From Flammeovirgaceae bacterium UBA5585 (GTDB lineage: Bacteria > Bacteroidota > Bacteroidia > Cytophagales > Cyclobacteriaceae): a stretch of DNA of 64,000 bases. Shown here one piece after another: positions 43,962-54,152 of this stretch. Below the pieces are notes generated by a model that searched no databases, was not told the DNA's origin, and saw nothing but the letters and a program-made list of their open reading frames with translations. The stretch's first letter is position 1. Each line of letters starts with the position of its first letter. Location: assembly GCA_002425185.1 (NCBI GenBank), contig DILT01000020.1:62001-126000 (forward strand), given 5' to 3'. The translations under genes and the position numbers were made by a program.

Positions 43962-44058
43962 TAATTTATTCTAAGACCTTAGTGATGCACTGCGGTAAAG
44001 ACTATGCCCGTGCAACCAAAAACTCATTGAAATATCCAATACACCAAAACCCAACGCT

Positions 44059-47000
44059 ATGATGCAAGCAATTCTACGATTGTTGCCTGAAACGGGAAAG
44101 TATCCTATTTACATCAGGCCGATGCCCCTCCTACTCCTGCTCCTATTACTCACTTCCGGACTTTTTGCCCAGGTTAGTGTACGGGGCAAGGTGACAGACG
44201 AATCAGGTTCAGGACTACCTGGAGTAAACATTCTGATTAAAGGAACTACCACCGGAACTACCTCAGATGCTAATGGTGAGTACGTGGTAGAAATTCCTGC
44301 GAATGCACAGCAAGCAATTCTCATTTTCTCCTTTATCGGATATGAAACTCAGGAGCAAGCCGTTAACGGACGCTCCGTTATCAATGTAAACATGGCGGTG
44401 AGCGCGTTTACCTTAGGAGAAGTTGTAGTTGTTGGTTATGGTACGCAACGAAAAGCAGACGTAACTGGTTCACTGGTTTCACTTAGTAGTGATGCCCTTC
44501 GGGAAGTACCGGTGGCAAACCTGCAACAGGCCCTTCAGGGAAGAATGGCCGGTGTTGAAGTACAACGGATTGGAACTGCACCCGGAGCAACTGCAAGAAT
44601 CAGGATAAGAGGAGAGCGGTCTGTGTTGGGTTCAAATGATCCGTTAATTGTCTTAGACGGTATCCCTTTTGAAGGCAATCTTAATGATATAAACCCAGAT
44701 GAAATAGCCTCCATAAACGTATTGAAAGACGCCTCCGCTACTGCTATCTATGGCTCTCGTGGTGCCAATGGTGTTATGCTGATTACAACTAAAAGAGGTC
44801 AGGCAGGAGAAACCACCTTATCCTTTAGCAGTTACATTGGCGTGACCACTGTTGCACGAAAATATCCACTGTTCAACGCAGAGGAGTATCAAGCGATGCG
44901 TGATTATACCGGAGTGTGGCCTTACAGACCCGAAGAAGTTGAGGGTATCGCCTTGGGAAGGGATGTGGATTGGCAAGAACTCATGTATGAGAATGGATAC
45001 ATTACCAATCATAACCTGACAGTTACAGGCGGTACAGAAAAAGGTTCTTACTCGGTAAGTGGCGGATATTTTAAAGAAACTACGATTCTACCCGAACAGG
45101 ATTTCGAACGTTTTACGCTGCGCGTTTCTACTGACTCAAAAATTGGTGAGCGGGTAAAAATCGGTGTGACCAGTTTGAACTCAGTTAACTATGCCAACGG
45201 AACACAATTTGTTAATCCGCAACCTGGCAATCCAGGTGCTTTTGGTGGTGGTATTATGTACAATATTCTGGCTACCAGCCCGCTTATGCCACCCTATTCA
45301 GATAATGGTGAAATCTTTCCCGAGCCTTTTGGTAATCTTGATGATGCCTCTGCCAATCTCAGTCCATTATATATTAAAAGAAATAACAGTGACTGGGTAG
45401 ATCGGGTAAGAAGGCTTCGCACCTTCAACAGTTTATATGCTGAAGTTAAAATACTGGAAGGTCTAACCTACCGGTTCAATCTTGGACTTGAATATGGACA
45501 GACAAACTCGGCTCAATTCCAGGGTAAAGGCACCTATTTTAGGAAGCTTGTAGAGAATCGGGCCAGTGTTCGGAATACTGAAAACTATTCATGGACGGCA
45601 GAAAATATACTAACCTATGAAAAGACGTTCGCTGAAGATCATCGCTTAACCTTTACCGGGCTTTACAGTGCTCAGCAAAGCCGAAGTTTTGCCACACAGG
45701 CAACCAAAGATGCCATCACTGCAAACTTTATCGAATTCTACGATATGTCACAAGCAAACCCTGCAATAGCTCCGATACTTGGAGGAGGGGAACAAACCTG
45801 GGGGCTTTTGTCATACATGGGGCGTGTAAATTATGCATTCAAGGATAGATATCTTTTTACTGCAACTTTCCGCAGAGATGGTTCATCAAGACTGGCAACA
45901 AAATGGAACAATTACCCGGCCTTTGCAGTGGCATGGAATGCCATCAATGAACCATTCATTCAGGATGTAAACTTTTTAAGCAACCTGAAAGTACGTGTTG
46001 GTTATGGTCAAACATCCAATCAGTCTGTTGCACCCTATACTACCCTAGGTGGCGTTGTTAATACCGTGGGAATTGCCGGAGGCACAGTACCCTTGCGCTA
46101 CAACTATGGACCAACCCAGGTATCGGGTTATATAGCTGCCCGCATTCCCGATAAAACATTGGATTGGGAATATACCAACACACTTAATATTGGCCTTGAT
46201 TTTGGTTTATTTGAAGATCGACTTACCGGTAGTATAGATTGGTATGATGCTCAAACCACAAACCTGCTATTTAATTTAAGATTACCCATTTCATCTGGTT
46301 ACGAGCAAGAGTTCCAAACCAATATTGGAGGAATGGAAAACAAAGGCGTTGAAATTGTGCTTAGTGGAAAACCGCTGAAGTTATCAAACGGATTTACCTG
46401 GGACATCGACCTGAATTGGTATCTCAACCGAAACAAACTCTTGAAGTATCTACCTGGAGTAACTCAAAATATCGGGGATGGTTTATTTGTAGGCCAACCG
46501 ATCACCGCCATTTACGATTATGAAAAAATTGGTATCTGGCAACTGGGGGAAGATGCTGCTGCGTACGGTCAACAACCCGGACAGATCAAGTTCAGAGATG
46601 TTGATAACAACGGAGTAATTGATGCCGAAGACAGAAAAATAATTGGTAACCAACAAGCAGACTGGCAAGGCGGTATTACAAACCGTTTTACCTGGAAAGG
46701 GTTTGATATGTCCTTTGTGGTTTATATCAGACAAGGAGGAACACTGCTGAGTTACCTGCATGCGCCAAACGGTGCATACTTAACTAATCTTACCGGGCAG
46801 CGAAGCGGCCTGAAGGTAGATTACTGGACACCAGATAATCCTACTAATGAATTTCCAGCGCCCGGAGCAGCACTGCCTGGTGGTGCTTCAACAGGATGGA
46901 CAACCTTGGCGTACTATGATGCTTCTTTTGCACGTGTAAGAGCTATTAATCTGGGGTATAATATTCCTAAGTCCCTCGCATCAAGAATAAAGGCTCAAAA

Positions 47001-47220
47001 TGCAAGGGTTTACTTCACTGCACAAAACCCCTTCTTACTATGGAGTCCGTATGTGTTCAAGCACAATGGTGTGGACCCTGAACCAACCGGCCAGGGAGGT
47101 ACAGGAATTGTAGCTACTGGTGGTAACTTCCGCACAGGAGGAAACAATCCAGCCCTGGTTATTTCAGCTTCAACGCCACCAACAAGATCTTTCATTGTTG
47201 GCTTAAACCTTACTTTTTAA
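44059..47220 (+). CDS. SusC/RagA-like TonB-dependent outer-membrane transporter
   Basis: A 1053-residue SusC-family importer for oligosaccharides, here probably xylo-oligosaccharides. The leader is long (residues 1-38, with an eight-Leu hydrophobic core ending LFAQ). A carboxypeptidase-regulatory-like domain (about 40-125: VRGKVTDESGSGLPGVNILIKGTTTGT) follows. A plug domain then has VVVVGYGTQRKADVTGS, RIRIRGERSVLGSNDPLIVLDGIP and INVLKDASATAIYGSRGANGV. The rest is a beta-barrel ending in aromatic Phe (GLNLTF). It is the first gene of the xylan locus and is partnered by SusD, 19 bases downstream. It probably also depends on TonB-ExbBD encoded elsewhere. Confidence 0.96.
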   Translation: MMQAILRLLPETGKYPIYIRPMPLLLLLLLLTSGLFAQVSVRGKVTDESGSGLPGVNILIKGTTTGTTSDANGEYVVEIPANAQQAILIFSFIGYETQEQAVNGRSVINVNMAVSAFTLGEVVVVGYGTQRKADVTGSLVSLSSDALREVPVANLQQALQGRMAGVEVQRIGTAPGATARIRIRGERSVLGSNDPLIVLDGIPFEGNLNDINPDEIASINVLKDASATAIYGSRGANGVMLITTKRGQAGETTLSFSSYIGVTTVARKYPLFNAEEYQAMRDYTGVWPYRPEEVEGIALGRDVDWQELMYENGYITNHNLTVTGGTEKGSYSVSGGYFKETTILPEQDFERFTLRVSTDSKIGERVKIGVTSLNSVNYANGTQFVNPQPGNPGAFGGGIMYNILATSPLMPPYSDNGEIFPEPFGNLDDASANLSPLYIKRNNSDWVDRVRRLRTFNSLYAEVKILEGLTYRFNLGLEYGQTNSAQFQGKGTYFRKLVENRASVRNTENYSWTAENILTYEKTFAEDHRLTFTGLYSAQQSRSFATQATKDAITANFIEFYDMSQANPAIAPILGGGEQTWGLLSYMGRVNYAFKDRYLFTATFRRDGSSRLATKWNNYPAFAVAWNAINEPFIQDVNFLSNLKVRVGYGQTSNQSVAPYTTLGGVVNTVGIAGGTVPLRYNYGPTQVSGYIAARIPDKTLDWEYTNTLNIGLDFGLFEDRLTGSIDWYDAQTTNLLFNLRLPISSGYEQEFQTNIGGMENKGVEIVLSGKPLKLSNGFTWDIDLNWYLNRNKLLKYLPGVTQNIGDGLFVGQPITAIYDYEKIGIWQLGEDAAAYGQQPGQIKFRDVDNNGVIDAEDRKIIGNQQADWQGGITNRFTWKGFDMSFVVYIRQGGTLLSYLHAPNGAYLTNLTGQRSGLKVDYWTPDNPTNEFPAPGAALPGGASTGWTTLAYYDASFARVRAINLGYNIPKSLASRIKAQNARVYFTAQNPFLLWSPYVFKHNGVDPEPTGQGGTGIVATGGNFRTGGNNPALVISASTPPTRSFIVGLNLTF

Positions 47221-47239
47221 CTGATAACCAATAATCGTT

Positions 47240-49123
47240 ATGAAAAAGCATAACCTATATATTTTAGTAATGGTAACCCTGCTGATAATTTCACCGGGGT
47301 GTAATGATTTGCTCAATGAAAATCCGAAGACAACCTTTACAACCGATTATTTTAAAACGGCTCAGGGTTATCAGGATGGACTTAATGCCGCATATTCATA
47401 TCTCCGTTTTCAATATGGATCAAACCCGGCACTTGGACTTAATATTACCGGTACAGATGAGTTTACGTTTGGTCCGGAACCCAACTACAATCCCTCAGGA
47501 GACAATCAGCCGCACAAATTGTTGGGTACTTATGATGTTACCCCCCAAGCGGGCTATCTGGGTATTACGTTCAATCGTACTTTTCCGGTTATTAATACGC
47601 TAAACGGGTTAGTGGCATTTGCTTCACAAGTACCAACATTTACGGAATTACAACGTAATGAATCACTTGCTCAGGCGCGCTACCTGAGAGCACACTATTA
47701 CTATTTACTGGTTGGTCAGTTTGGAGCTGTTCCTTTAGACCTAGGTAGTGGCGAATTGGCTTTGAATACATTGCCGTTCCTTGGTTTTAACCGTGGAAGC
47801 GCAGAAGATCGTGAGCAGTTACTGGCCAAAAATTATCAGGTAATGATAGAGGATTTGACCTTCGCAACTCTGAATCTCCCTGACAGAAGAAATTCAAATG
47901 AATTCAGACTGCATAAAGCTGTTGCTTTTCATTTGCTGGCGAAAGTTTATCTGGCAAGATCTTATTCTACAATAGCGCAAACTAATGATGCTCAAAATGC
48001 ATACCTGGCAGCCAATGAAGTAATTACTAACCTTGGCAAATATGGTGTAGCGCTTCAAACAGATTTTGCTGAAGTTTTCAGACAAGGCAATGATTATAAT
48101 AGTGAAATATTGTTTGCTGCAGAACGCATTCCACAGGAATATGTAAACAATGGATACCTGAATGCCAATGCCGATGGAATCGGAGATGGAGAAAATATGG
48201 CTTCCAATTGCTTTACCTGCAACTACGAACAACCTGTTTTACAAACACCTGCAGGGCTGGATATTATTGATGGAAGACCTTTTGCCTTCCAGCGGCCACT
48301 CAGAAAACTGGCACCTACCCGCTGGCTAACCAACGTGGCGTTTGCTGATAAAACAAACGATAGCCGCTACCACAACTCCTTCCGCACGTTGTGGACTGCC
48401 GCTACGCAAAATGCATCCGGAAGTACTGCCTACAATAATTTTATTACCATGCTAACCAATAATGGGTTGGCGCTTGGTGATACCGCATTTTACCTGGCCG
48501 ATACACCTGCACAAGCCGCTGCTATGGGCGTAAGTGGAACCAATCCATTCGGTACCAAGTATTACCGGGTGTACTCTTCCGATAACTGGTACAGTAACCA
48601 GCTATACCCGGGACCTCCTGCTCCATCCAACACTATTTTAGTTTATCCTTCACTAAAAAAATTTGTTGATGTACAACGCGCCAGTCCAAATGGATCATCA
48701 GGCAGACCTATGCCCATCTTCCGGCTGGCCGAAACTTACCTGATCGCAGCTGAGGCTGCATTCAAGACAGGAAATACTACAGAAGCTGCCAACCTGATCA
48801 ATGTTATTCGCAGACGTGCCGCCTACAGGCCAGGATTATCACCCGCAGAATTGAATACCCGCAGAACGAATATGGAAATTACAGCTGGTGACGTTACCCT
48901 GGATTTTATTTTGGATGAACGCGCACGTGAACTGGCTGGTGAAGGCATGCGCTGGACTGACCTGGCCTTGCGCGGAACGGACGTATTCATTAATCGCGTT
49001 AACTTGAATCAGGATGCCAATGGAAAAGTTCAGGCTAAGCATCGACTACGCCCGATACCACAATCGCAATTAGATGCGATTAATGATACCGATAAACAGA
49101 AATATCAAAACCCAGGGTATTAA
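47240..49123 (+). CDS. SusD/RagB-like outer-membrane glycan-binding lipoprotein
   Basis: A 627-residue SusD-family lipoprotein that caps the SusC barrel and binds the oligosaccharide. The lipobox is ISPGCND (Cys at about residue 21). The SusD features are LNENPKTTFTTDYF, TPR-like helices with QARYLRAHYYYLLVGQFGAVPLDLG and the conserved C-terminal segment RLAETYLIAAEAAFKTGN...ERARELAGEGMRWTDLALRG. It follows susC directly, and the glycan-binding protein gene follows after 18 bases. Confidence 0.96.
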   Translation: MKKHNLYILVMVTLLIISPGCNDLLNENPKTTFTTDYFKTAQGYQDGLNAAYSYLRFQYGSNPALGLNITGTDEFTFGPEPNYNPSGDNQPHKLLGTYDVTPQAGYLGITFNRTFPVINTLNGLVAFASQVPTFTELQRNESLAQARYLRAHYYYLLVGQFGAVPLDLGSGELALNTLPFLGFNRGSAEDREQLLAKNYQVMIEDLTFATLNLPDRRNSNEFRLHKAVAFHLLAKVYLARSYSTIAQTNDAQNAYLAANEVITNLGKYGVALQTDFAEVFRQGNDYNSEILFAAERIPQEYVNNGYLNANADGIGDGENMASNCFTCNYEQPVLQTPAGLDIIDGRPFAFQRPLRKLAPTRWLTNVAFADKTNDSRYHNSFRTLWTAATQNASGSTAYNNFITMLTNNGLALGDTAFYLADTPAQAAAMGVSGTNPFGTKYYRVYSSDNWYSNQLYPGPPAPSNTILVYPSLKKFVDVQRASPNGSSGRPMPIFRLAETYLIAAEAAFKTGNTTEAANLINVIRRRAAYRPGLSPAELNTRRTNMEITAGDVTLDFILDERARELAGEGMRWTDLALRGTDVFINRVNLNQDANGKVQAKHRLRPIPQSQLDAINDTDKQKYQNPGY

Positions 49124-49141
49124 AAATTTAAACGAACCATC

Positions 49142-50242
49142 ATGAAACCAAAAAAAATAATTTTTATCCTGTTCGTTTGCATGGCAGCGCTGTCTACCAC
49201 CCGATGCAACAATGATGAAGGGATTACCTTTTCAATGAAAGACGTAAGTGCTCGCGTTACCGGATTCAGCAATCCGAAAACCGGACCCGGGGCAGAACTT
49301 ACGATTACCGGATCGCAGCTTGAAACGGTGCAACGTATATTTATAGGAACCGAGCGGATATTAAAAAAAGACTTTGTAAGTCAAACTGAATCAGCTATCA
49401 CATTCAATGTTCCAACTACTGTTGGAACCCACACCGATGGTACACTAACTGATGTGCTGGTGGTTTTTAATGGCCCTGAACGCGCCTTTACTAAAATTGA
49501 AGTAGTGCCTTTGCAAGCCATCAGCAGCTTCACTCCTTACGCTGCTGCACCCGGTGAAACCGTAACCATAATGGGCGTAAACTTTAATTTAGTGACGGGG
49601 GTAAAACTAGGTGATGTGAGCGCAACCATTACATCTCAATCGCCTACCCTGTTAAAGTTCACGATGCCCGCTGGCGCGGCAACAAACCGCATTACCTTAG
49701 TAGGCGAAGCAGGAAGTTCCAGAAGTGCTAACAACCTGGTTGCGTGTTCCGGCTCTCCGAATTCTCCTGATTGCGCCACAGCACTTAACTTAAACAGTGG
49801 CCTGGAATTAGGCACTGGCGATGACTTCACCAACTGGGGTAAATGGAATGGAGGTTCATTCCAGGTTGCCACTACAGTACCGGGTGAATACTACCGTGGA
49901 TCAAGAGCCCTTAAGGTAATTCGTGACGGATCCTTAGCCAGTGGTCAGTGGCGCATTCAATTCGTTTCCGATCCTGTTGCTACCGATATCGGATCATCGT
50001 ACACGGTATATGTATGGGCACGCGCAGCCGTTGCCGGTGCCGGATTTAGAGTTTCACTTAACCCGGATACTGGATTTTATCCAGGCGATGTAGCGGTAAC
50101 TCCACAATGGCAGCAATTCAGTTTTGTTGTTCCAGGCGAACGAATACAAAATGCTTCCACGCGTTTTGTACTTGATCTCAACGGAACCAACACGGCTGTT
50201 ACCACATTTTATATTGATGACATAAAAGTGATTAAGAATTAG
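49142..50242 (+). CDS. TIG-domain surface glycan-binding lipoprotein (SGBP-like)
   Basis: A 366-residue lipoprotein: the leader ends LSTTRCNN (Cys at about residue 21). Two IPT/TIG immunoglobulin-like repeats follow, about residues 37-120 (FSNPKTGPGAELTITGSQL) and 126-200 (FTPYAAAPGETVTIMGVNF). A C-terminal beta-sandwich (about 215-366: NSGLELGTGDDFTNWGKWNGG...YTVYVWARAA...FYIDDIKVI) resembles CBM4/9/22-type xylan-binding modules. This spacer-plus-binding-module design, directly after SusD, is that of surface glycan-binding proteins, with the TIG domains as a stalk. Binding to xylan is inferred. A terminator follows its stop. Confidence 0.85.
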   Translation: MKPKKIIFILFVCMAALSTTRCNNDEGITFSMKDVSARVTGFSNPKTGPGAELTITGSQLETVQRIFIGTERILKKDFVSQTESAITFNVPTTVGTHTDGTLTDVLVVFNGPERAFTKIEVVPLQAISSFTPYAAAPGETVTIMGVNFNLVTGVKLGDVSATITSQSPTLLKFTMPAGAATNRITLVGEAGSSRSANNLVACSGSPNSPDCATALNLNSGLELGTGDDFTNWGKWNGGSFQVATTVPGEYYRGSRALKVIRDGSLASGQWRIQFVSDPVATDIGSSYTVYVWARAAVAGAGFRVSLNPDTGFYPGDVAVTPQWQQFSFVVPGERIQNASTRFVLDLNGTNTAVTTFYIDDIKVIKN

Positions 50243-50269
50243 AGTTTTTTGTTAGGTTAAGTTTTCTGT

Positions 50270-50302
50270 CAATCGCGCCTTTACGGGCGCGATTGGCTTT
50301 TA
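50270..50302 (+). terminator. Terminator after the SGBP-like gene
   Basis: CAATCGCGCC (50270-50279) pairs perfectly with GGCGCGATTG (50286-50295) around the loop TTTACG, followed by GCTTTT. The 10-bp GC-rich stem would end or reduce transcription, making susCD-SGBP more abundant than the downstream enzymes. Confidence 0.8.
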
Positions 50303-50363
50303 AATCTGGGGCCTGTTCATTAAAACCGACAACAAATGCATATTAATTTCTAACTTAAAACGA

Positions 50364-51653
50364 ATGAAGAAACCAATACAAATGAATTCAACTTTACTCT
50401 TGTCTGGTTGTGTGGCCTTGTTGATTTTCTTTAGTATTCACTCCGATGGTCAGATTGCCAACAACAAATGTAAATTCCTTGGCAACATTATCAGCAACAA
50501 CATCCCGTCTTCTTTTAATACGTATTGGAACCAGGTAACCCCGGAGAATTCGGGAAAGTGGGGATCGGTGGAGGGCACACGAAATGTAATGAATTGGGGC
50601 GCACTTGATCTTGCCTACAACCATGCCAAAACCAATGGTTTCCCTTTTAAGCAGCATACCTTCGTATGGGGACAGCAACAACCTGCATGGATCACACAAC
50701 TTATGAACAATACCGCTATACCACAGGAAGAGCGCTACGCAGAAGTACGGGCCGAAGTAGAACAATGGATACGGCTATACTGCGAACGATACCCCGATAC
50801 AGACTTCATTGACGTTGTAAATGAACCCTTTCACGCCACTCCTTCTTACGATCTTGCGTTAGGCACTGGCTGGAACTGGGTGGTCTGGGCCTTTCAAAAA
50901 GCCCGTGAATATTGCCCGAATGCCAAACTTCATTTAAATGAATACAATATCCTCAACAGCGATGGCGCCACCAACAACTACCTGGCCCTGATCAACATAC
51001 TGAAAGGACATAACCTTATAGATGGCATAGGAATACAATGCCATCGGTTTGAGATCGAAAATGCACCCGTAACCCAACTTAAAAGTAATCTCGACAAACT
51101 GGCTACTTCTGGTCTTCCGATTTTTATAAGTGAATTTGATATCGGAAACCTGAATAATACCAGCACCGGTAACCCAACCACCGATGATAATGTTCAACTG
51201 GAAATTTATCAACGTGTTTTCCCTGTGCTGTGGACACACCCTGCTGTTGAAGGAATTACACTATGGGGTTACCTTCAGGGGCAAACCTGGCAAGCCACTG
51301 CATACCTTTTGCGAAATGACGGAACAGAACGACCGGCTTTAACATGGCTTAAATCATACGTACCAACTGTTCCGGGAGGTTCCTTTTGTTTAACTACAAG
51401 TCTTGACGAAGAAATTGATAATCTAAGTGTTTTTCCAAACCCCTCCAGTACCGGAAAATTTATCGTGGAATCCAGCAGCCGGTTTGAATTATCAATAACC
51501 TTACGTGATATGCAAGGTAAAATTGTTACTCAACAAACTGTAGCCACCAATAACGCAACAACCATAGATATATCTGATACACCAGGCCTGTACCTGTTGG
51601 AAGTTTTTGATGGTAAAAAAACAGTATATAAAAAGTTGATTGTACAGCCCTAG
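50364..51653 (+). CDS. GH10 endo-xylanase, T9SS-secreted
   Basis: A 429-residue secreted GH10 endo-1,4-beta-xylanase. The signal peptide is at residues 1-30, ending SDGQ. In the TIM barrel the acid/base Glu154 lies in DVVNEPFH and the nucleophile Glu257 in FISEFDI. Substrate motifs are HTFVWGQQQPAW, LHLNEYNI and EGITLWGY. The C-terminus (LSVFPNPSSTGKFIVESSS...PGLYLLEVFDGKKTVYKKLIV) is a type-A T9SS sorting domain, so the enzyme is released or attached at the surface by type IX secretion, unlike the second GH10. It begins 62 bases after the terminator. Confidence 0.95.
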   Translation: MKKPIQMNSTLLLSGCVALLIFFSIHSDGQIANNKCKFLGNIISNNIPSSFNTYWNQVTPENSGKWGSVEGTRNVMNWGALDLAYNHAKTNGFPFKQHTFVWGQQQPAWITQLMNNTAIPQEERYAEVRAEVEQWIRLYCERYPDTDFIDVVNEPFHATPSYDLALGTGWNWVVWAFQKAREYCPNAKLHLNEYNILNSDGATNNYLALINILKGHNLIDGIGIQCHRFEIENAPVTQLKSNLDKLATSGLPIFISEFDIGNLNNTSTGNPTTDDNVQLEIYQRVFPVLWTHPAVEGITLWGYLQGQTWQATAYLLRNDGTERPALTWLKSYVPTVPGGSFCLTTSLDEEIDNLSVFPNPSSTGKFIVESSSRFELSITLRDMQGKIVTQQTVATNNATTIDISDTPGLYLLEVFDGKKTVYKKLIVQP

Positions 51654-51667
51654 AAAATATAATACCC

Positions 51668-52975
51668 ATGAGTTCAATTGATTATTCAAGCAAAATAATT
51701 GTCGGTATTTATTTATTTCTTGCCTGCCTGATAGCCTGTAGCCATACCAAAGAACCTGAACCCTCACCTTCCATTCCCTTTAAAATACTTTCGATTGATC
51801 CAACCACTAGCTATCAAACCATAGCCGGTTTTGGCGGTGCTAATCAAATGTGGGGCACACAATTCCCCACAGCAAGTGATATCAAAAAAGCTTTCGGGAC
51901 AGATGAGTCTGATCTAGGGTTAAGTATATTCCGGGTGCGTGTTGCATCCAACCCGAATGAATGGCCATTGATTGTAAACGTAATTAAGGAAACTAAAAAG
52001 TATGGTGCTAAAATTCAGGCTTCTCCCTGGTCGCCACCAGCTGCTTTAAAAAGCAACGCTAACGATATTGGTGGGTATCTTCCTGAACAAAATTACGAAG
52101 CGTTTGCCAATCACCTTAACGAATTTATTGCCTACATGGCCTCTCAAAATGCCAGCATTGATGTCATATCCATTCAGAATGAACCCGATATTCAGGTGAG
52201 TTACGAGTCGTGTGATTGGACCTCTGCTCAAATAAGAAACTTCCTTAAAAATTACGGGCATCTTATAAACACAAGGCTTGCTGCTCCTGAATCATTCAAC
52301 TTTAATCAATCGTTTACCAATGATATCATAAACGATAGTGATGCTGCCGCAAATATCGATATTGTAGCCGGGCATATTTATGGTAGTGGCCTCGCCCCTT
52401 TCCCTCTTGCAGAAGCAAAGGGGAAGGAAATCTGGATGACTGAATATTTGATGAACCTAAACACTGGAAATGCTGGAGCCCCGGCATGGACCTCCTACAG
52501 CGAAGAAGCTATCTGGAACGAGACGCTCCAAATGCTTAATACTATTCACCAGTCTATGATGCATAACTGGAACGCTTATATTTGGTGGTATTTGAAGCGC
52601 TACTACTCCTTTATTGGTGATGGCACCAATGGAACTGTTTCCGGTGAAATCCTGAAAAGAGGTTATGCGTTTTCACATTTTTCAAAATTTGTTCGACCGG
52701 GATTTAGGCGGATAAAAACTGAATTCGTGCAAGCTGAAGCACTAATTACAGCATACAAAAGTGATACACAAACCGTTGTCGTGCTCATTAATTCGGGCAC
52801 CATACCAATCACGAATATCAGCATTAAGGTTTCAGGGCAAGCTCCAGTATCCGCAACACAATATGTTACCACGCAGTCTTTGGATAGAATGAAAACGCAA
52901 CTCCAGGCTCAGGATGCAAACCTTGTTTTTTCATTACAACCTAAAAGTATAACAACCCTGGTGTTGGAGAATTAA
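51668..52975 (+). CDS. GH30 subfamily 8-like glucuronoxylanase, lipoprotein
   Basis: A 435-residue lipoprotein (leader ending CLIACSH, Cys at about 24). It has a TIM barrel plus side beta-sandwich typical of GH30. The acid/base Glu172 is in SIQNEPD and the nucleophile Glu259 in WMTEYL. ASPWSPPAALK and the C-terminal WWYLKRYYSFIGDG..LKRGYAFSHFSKFVRPG closely match subfamily 8 glucuronoxylanases, in which the Arg of this loop contacts the 4-O-methylglucuronic acid branch. It would cut xylan near uronate side chains. That specificity is inferred and matches the uronate genes nearby. Confidence 0.9.
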   Translation: MSSIDYSSKIIVGIYLFLACLIACSHTKEPEPSPSIPFKILSIDPTTSYQTIAGFGGANQMWGTQFPTASDIKKAFGTDESDLGLSIFRVRVASNPNEWPLIVNVIKETKKYGAKIQASPWSPPAALKSNANDIGGYLPEQNYEAFANHLNEFIAYMASQNASIDVISIQNEPDIQVSYESCDWTSAQIRNFLKNYGHLINTRLAAPESFNFNQSFTNDIINDSDAAANIDIVAGHIYGSGLAPFPLAEAKGKEIWMTEYLMNLNTGNAGAPAWTSYSEEAIWNETLQMLNTIHQSMMHNWNAYIWWYLKRYYSFIGDGTNGTVSGEILKRGYAFSHFSKFVRPGFRRIKTEFVQAEALITAYKSDTQTVVVLINSGTIPITNISIKVSGQAPVSATQYVTTQSLDRMKTQLQAQDANLVFSLQPKSITTLVLEN

Positions 52976-53030
52976 ATACCAGAACCAAACCAAACAATGG
53001 CAGTCATCCAAATATTTAAAAAACAGAAAA

Positions 53031-54152
53031 ATGAAAACGCGAAATACCCTTATCACTATCATCTTACCAGCACTTCTGCTCGCATCATGTACTAGCGACA
53101 AAGCATTAGCACCTGGTCCATCGCTAAAGAATACATTTATTAATGACTTCCTTATCGGAACAGCCCTAAGCGCCAACCAGATCGAAGAAAAAGATTCTGT
53201 AGCGGATGTGTTAATCCGCGAGCAATTTAACGTACTCACTGCTGAGAATATTATGAAAAGCCTGTTCCTTCAACCCGAGTGGGGTAAGTTTGATTTTAGG
53301 TTAGCCGATAAATTAATTGACTATGGAACAAAAAATAAAATGACCCTGGTGGGGCATACACTTGTTTGGCATAGTCAATTGCCACGCTATGTGCACCGCA
53401 TTACCGATAAGGACTCGCTAACAGAATTCTTTACCAATCATATCACTACCGTTGCTGCTCGCTACGATGGAAAAATACTGGGATGGGATGTTGTCAATGA
53501 AGCGCTGAATGAAGATGGAACCATGCGCGAATCCATTTTCTACAAACTACTTGGTGAGAATTATGTAACGGAGGCATTCCGGTTAGCCCAACAAGCCGCA
53601 CCAAATACCGAATTGTATTACAACGACTACAACATTGAGCAGCCTAAAAAAAGGGCGGGTGCCGTTGCCCTCATAAAGAAAATACAGGATGCAAATGTTC
53701 GCATTGACGGGGTTGGCATACAAGGCCATTGGCATGCCGGAAGAATTCCCCTGAAGGATATTGAAGAGAGTATTCTAGAATATTCAGCATTAGGTTTAAA
53801 AGTTATGATTACCGAGCTGGATGTGGAGTTGCTGCCCCGGAATTTTACAGGAGCTGATATTAGCGAGCGCATGAAAATGAAAGACGATCCGGCTTTTAAT
53901 CCATATATTTCAGGAATACCCGATAGTGTTCAGCAACAATTGGCAAATGACTATGAGGCATTGTTTAAATTATTTCTGAAACATAAAGACAAAATAACGC
54001 GGGTAACCTTCTGGGGTGTGAATGACGGACAAAGTTGGTTAAATGGATGGCCCGTGCCCGGCAGAACCAACCATCCCCTTTTGTTCGACAGGGAATTTAA
54101 ACCGAAACCAGCATTTTATAAAGTGATAGGCACCAAAGAAAATGTTAACTAA
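53031..54152 (+). CDS. GH10 xylanase, lipoprotein
   Basis: A 373-residue GH10 with a lipoprotein leader (LLLASCTS, Cys at about 20). The catalytic Glu157 is in DVVNEAL and Glu262 in ITELDVE. HTLVWHSQLPRYV, YNDYNIEQPKK and WGVNDGQSWLNGWP complete the GH10 signature. It is shorter than the other GH10 and has no sorting domain, so it is anchored in the outer or inner membrane and probably works on oligosaccharides. Its proximity to the GPH symporter gene fits late degradation. Confidence 0.95.
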   Translation: MKTRNTLITIILPALLLASCTSDKALAPGPSLKNTFINDFLIGTALSANQIEEKDSVADVLIREQFNVLTAENIMKSLFLQPEWGKFDFRLADKLIDYGTKNKMTLVGHTLVWHSQLPRYVHRITDKDSLTEFFTNHITTVAARYDGKILGWDVVNEALNEDGTMRESIFYKLLGENYVTEAFRLAQQAAPNTELYYNDYNIEQPKKRAGAVALIKKIQDANVRIDGVGIQGHWHAGRIPLKDIEESILEYSALGLKVMITELDVELLPRNFTGADISERMKMKDDPAFNPYISGIPDSVQQQLANDYEALFKLFLKHKDKITRVTFWGVNDGQSWLNGWPVPGRTNHPLLFDREFKPKPAFYKVIGTKENVN

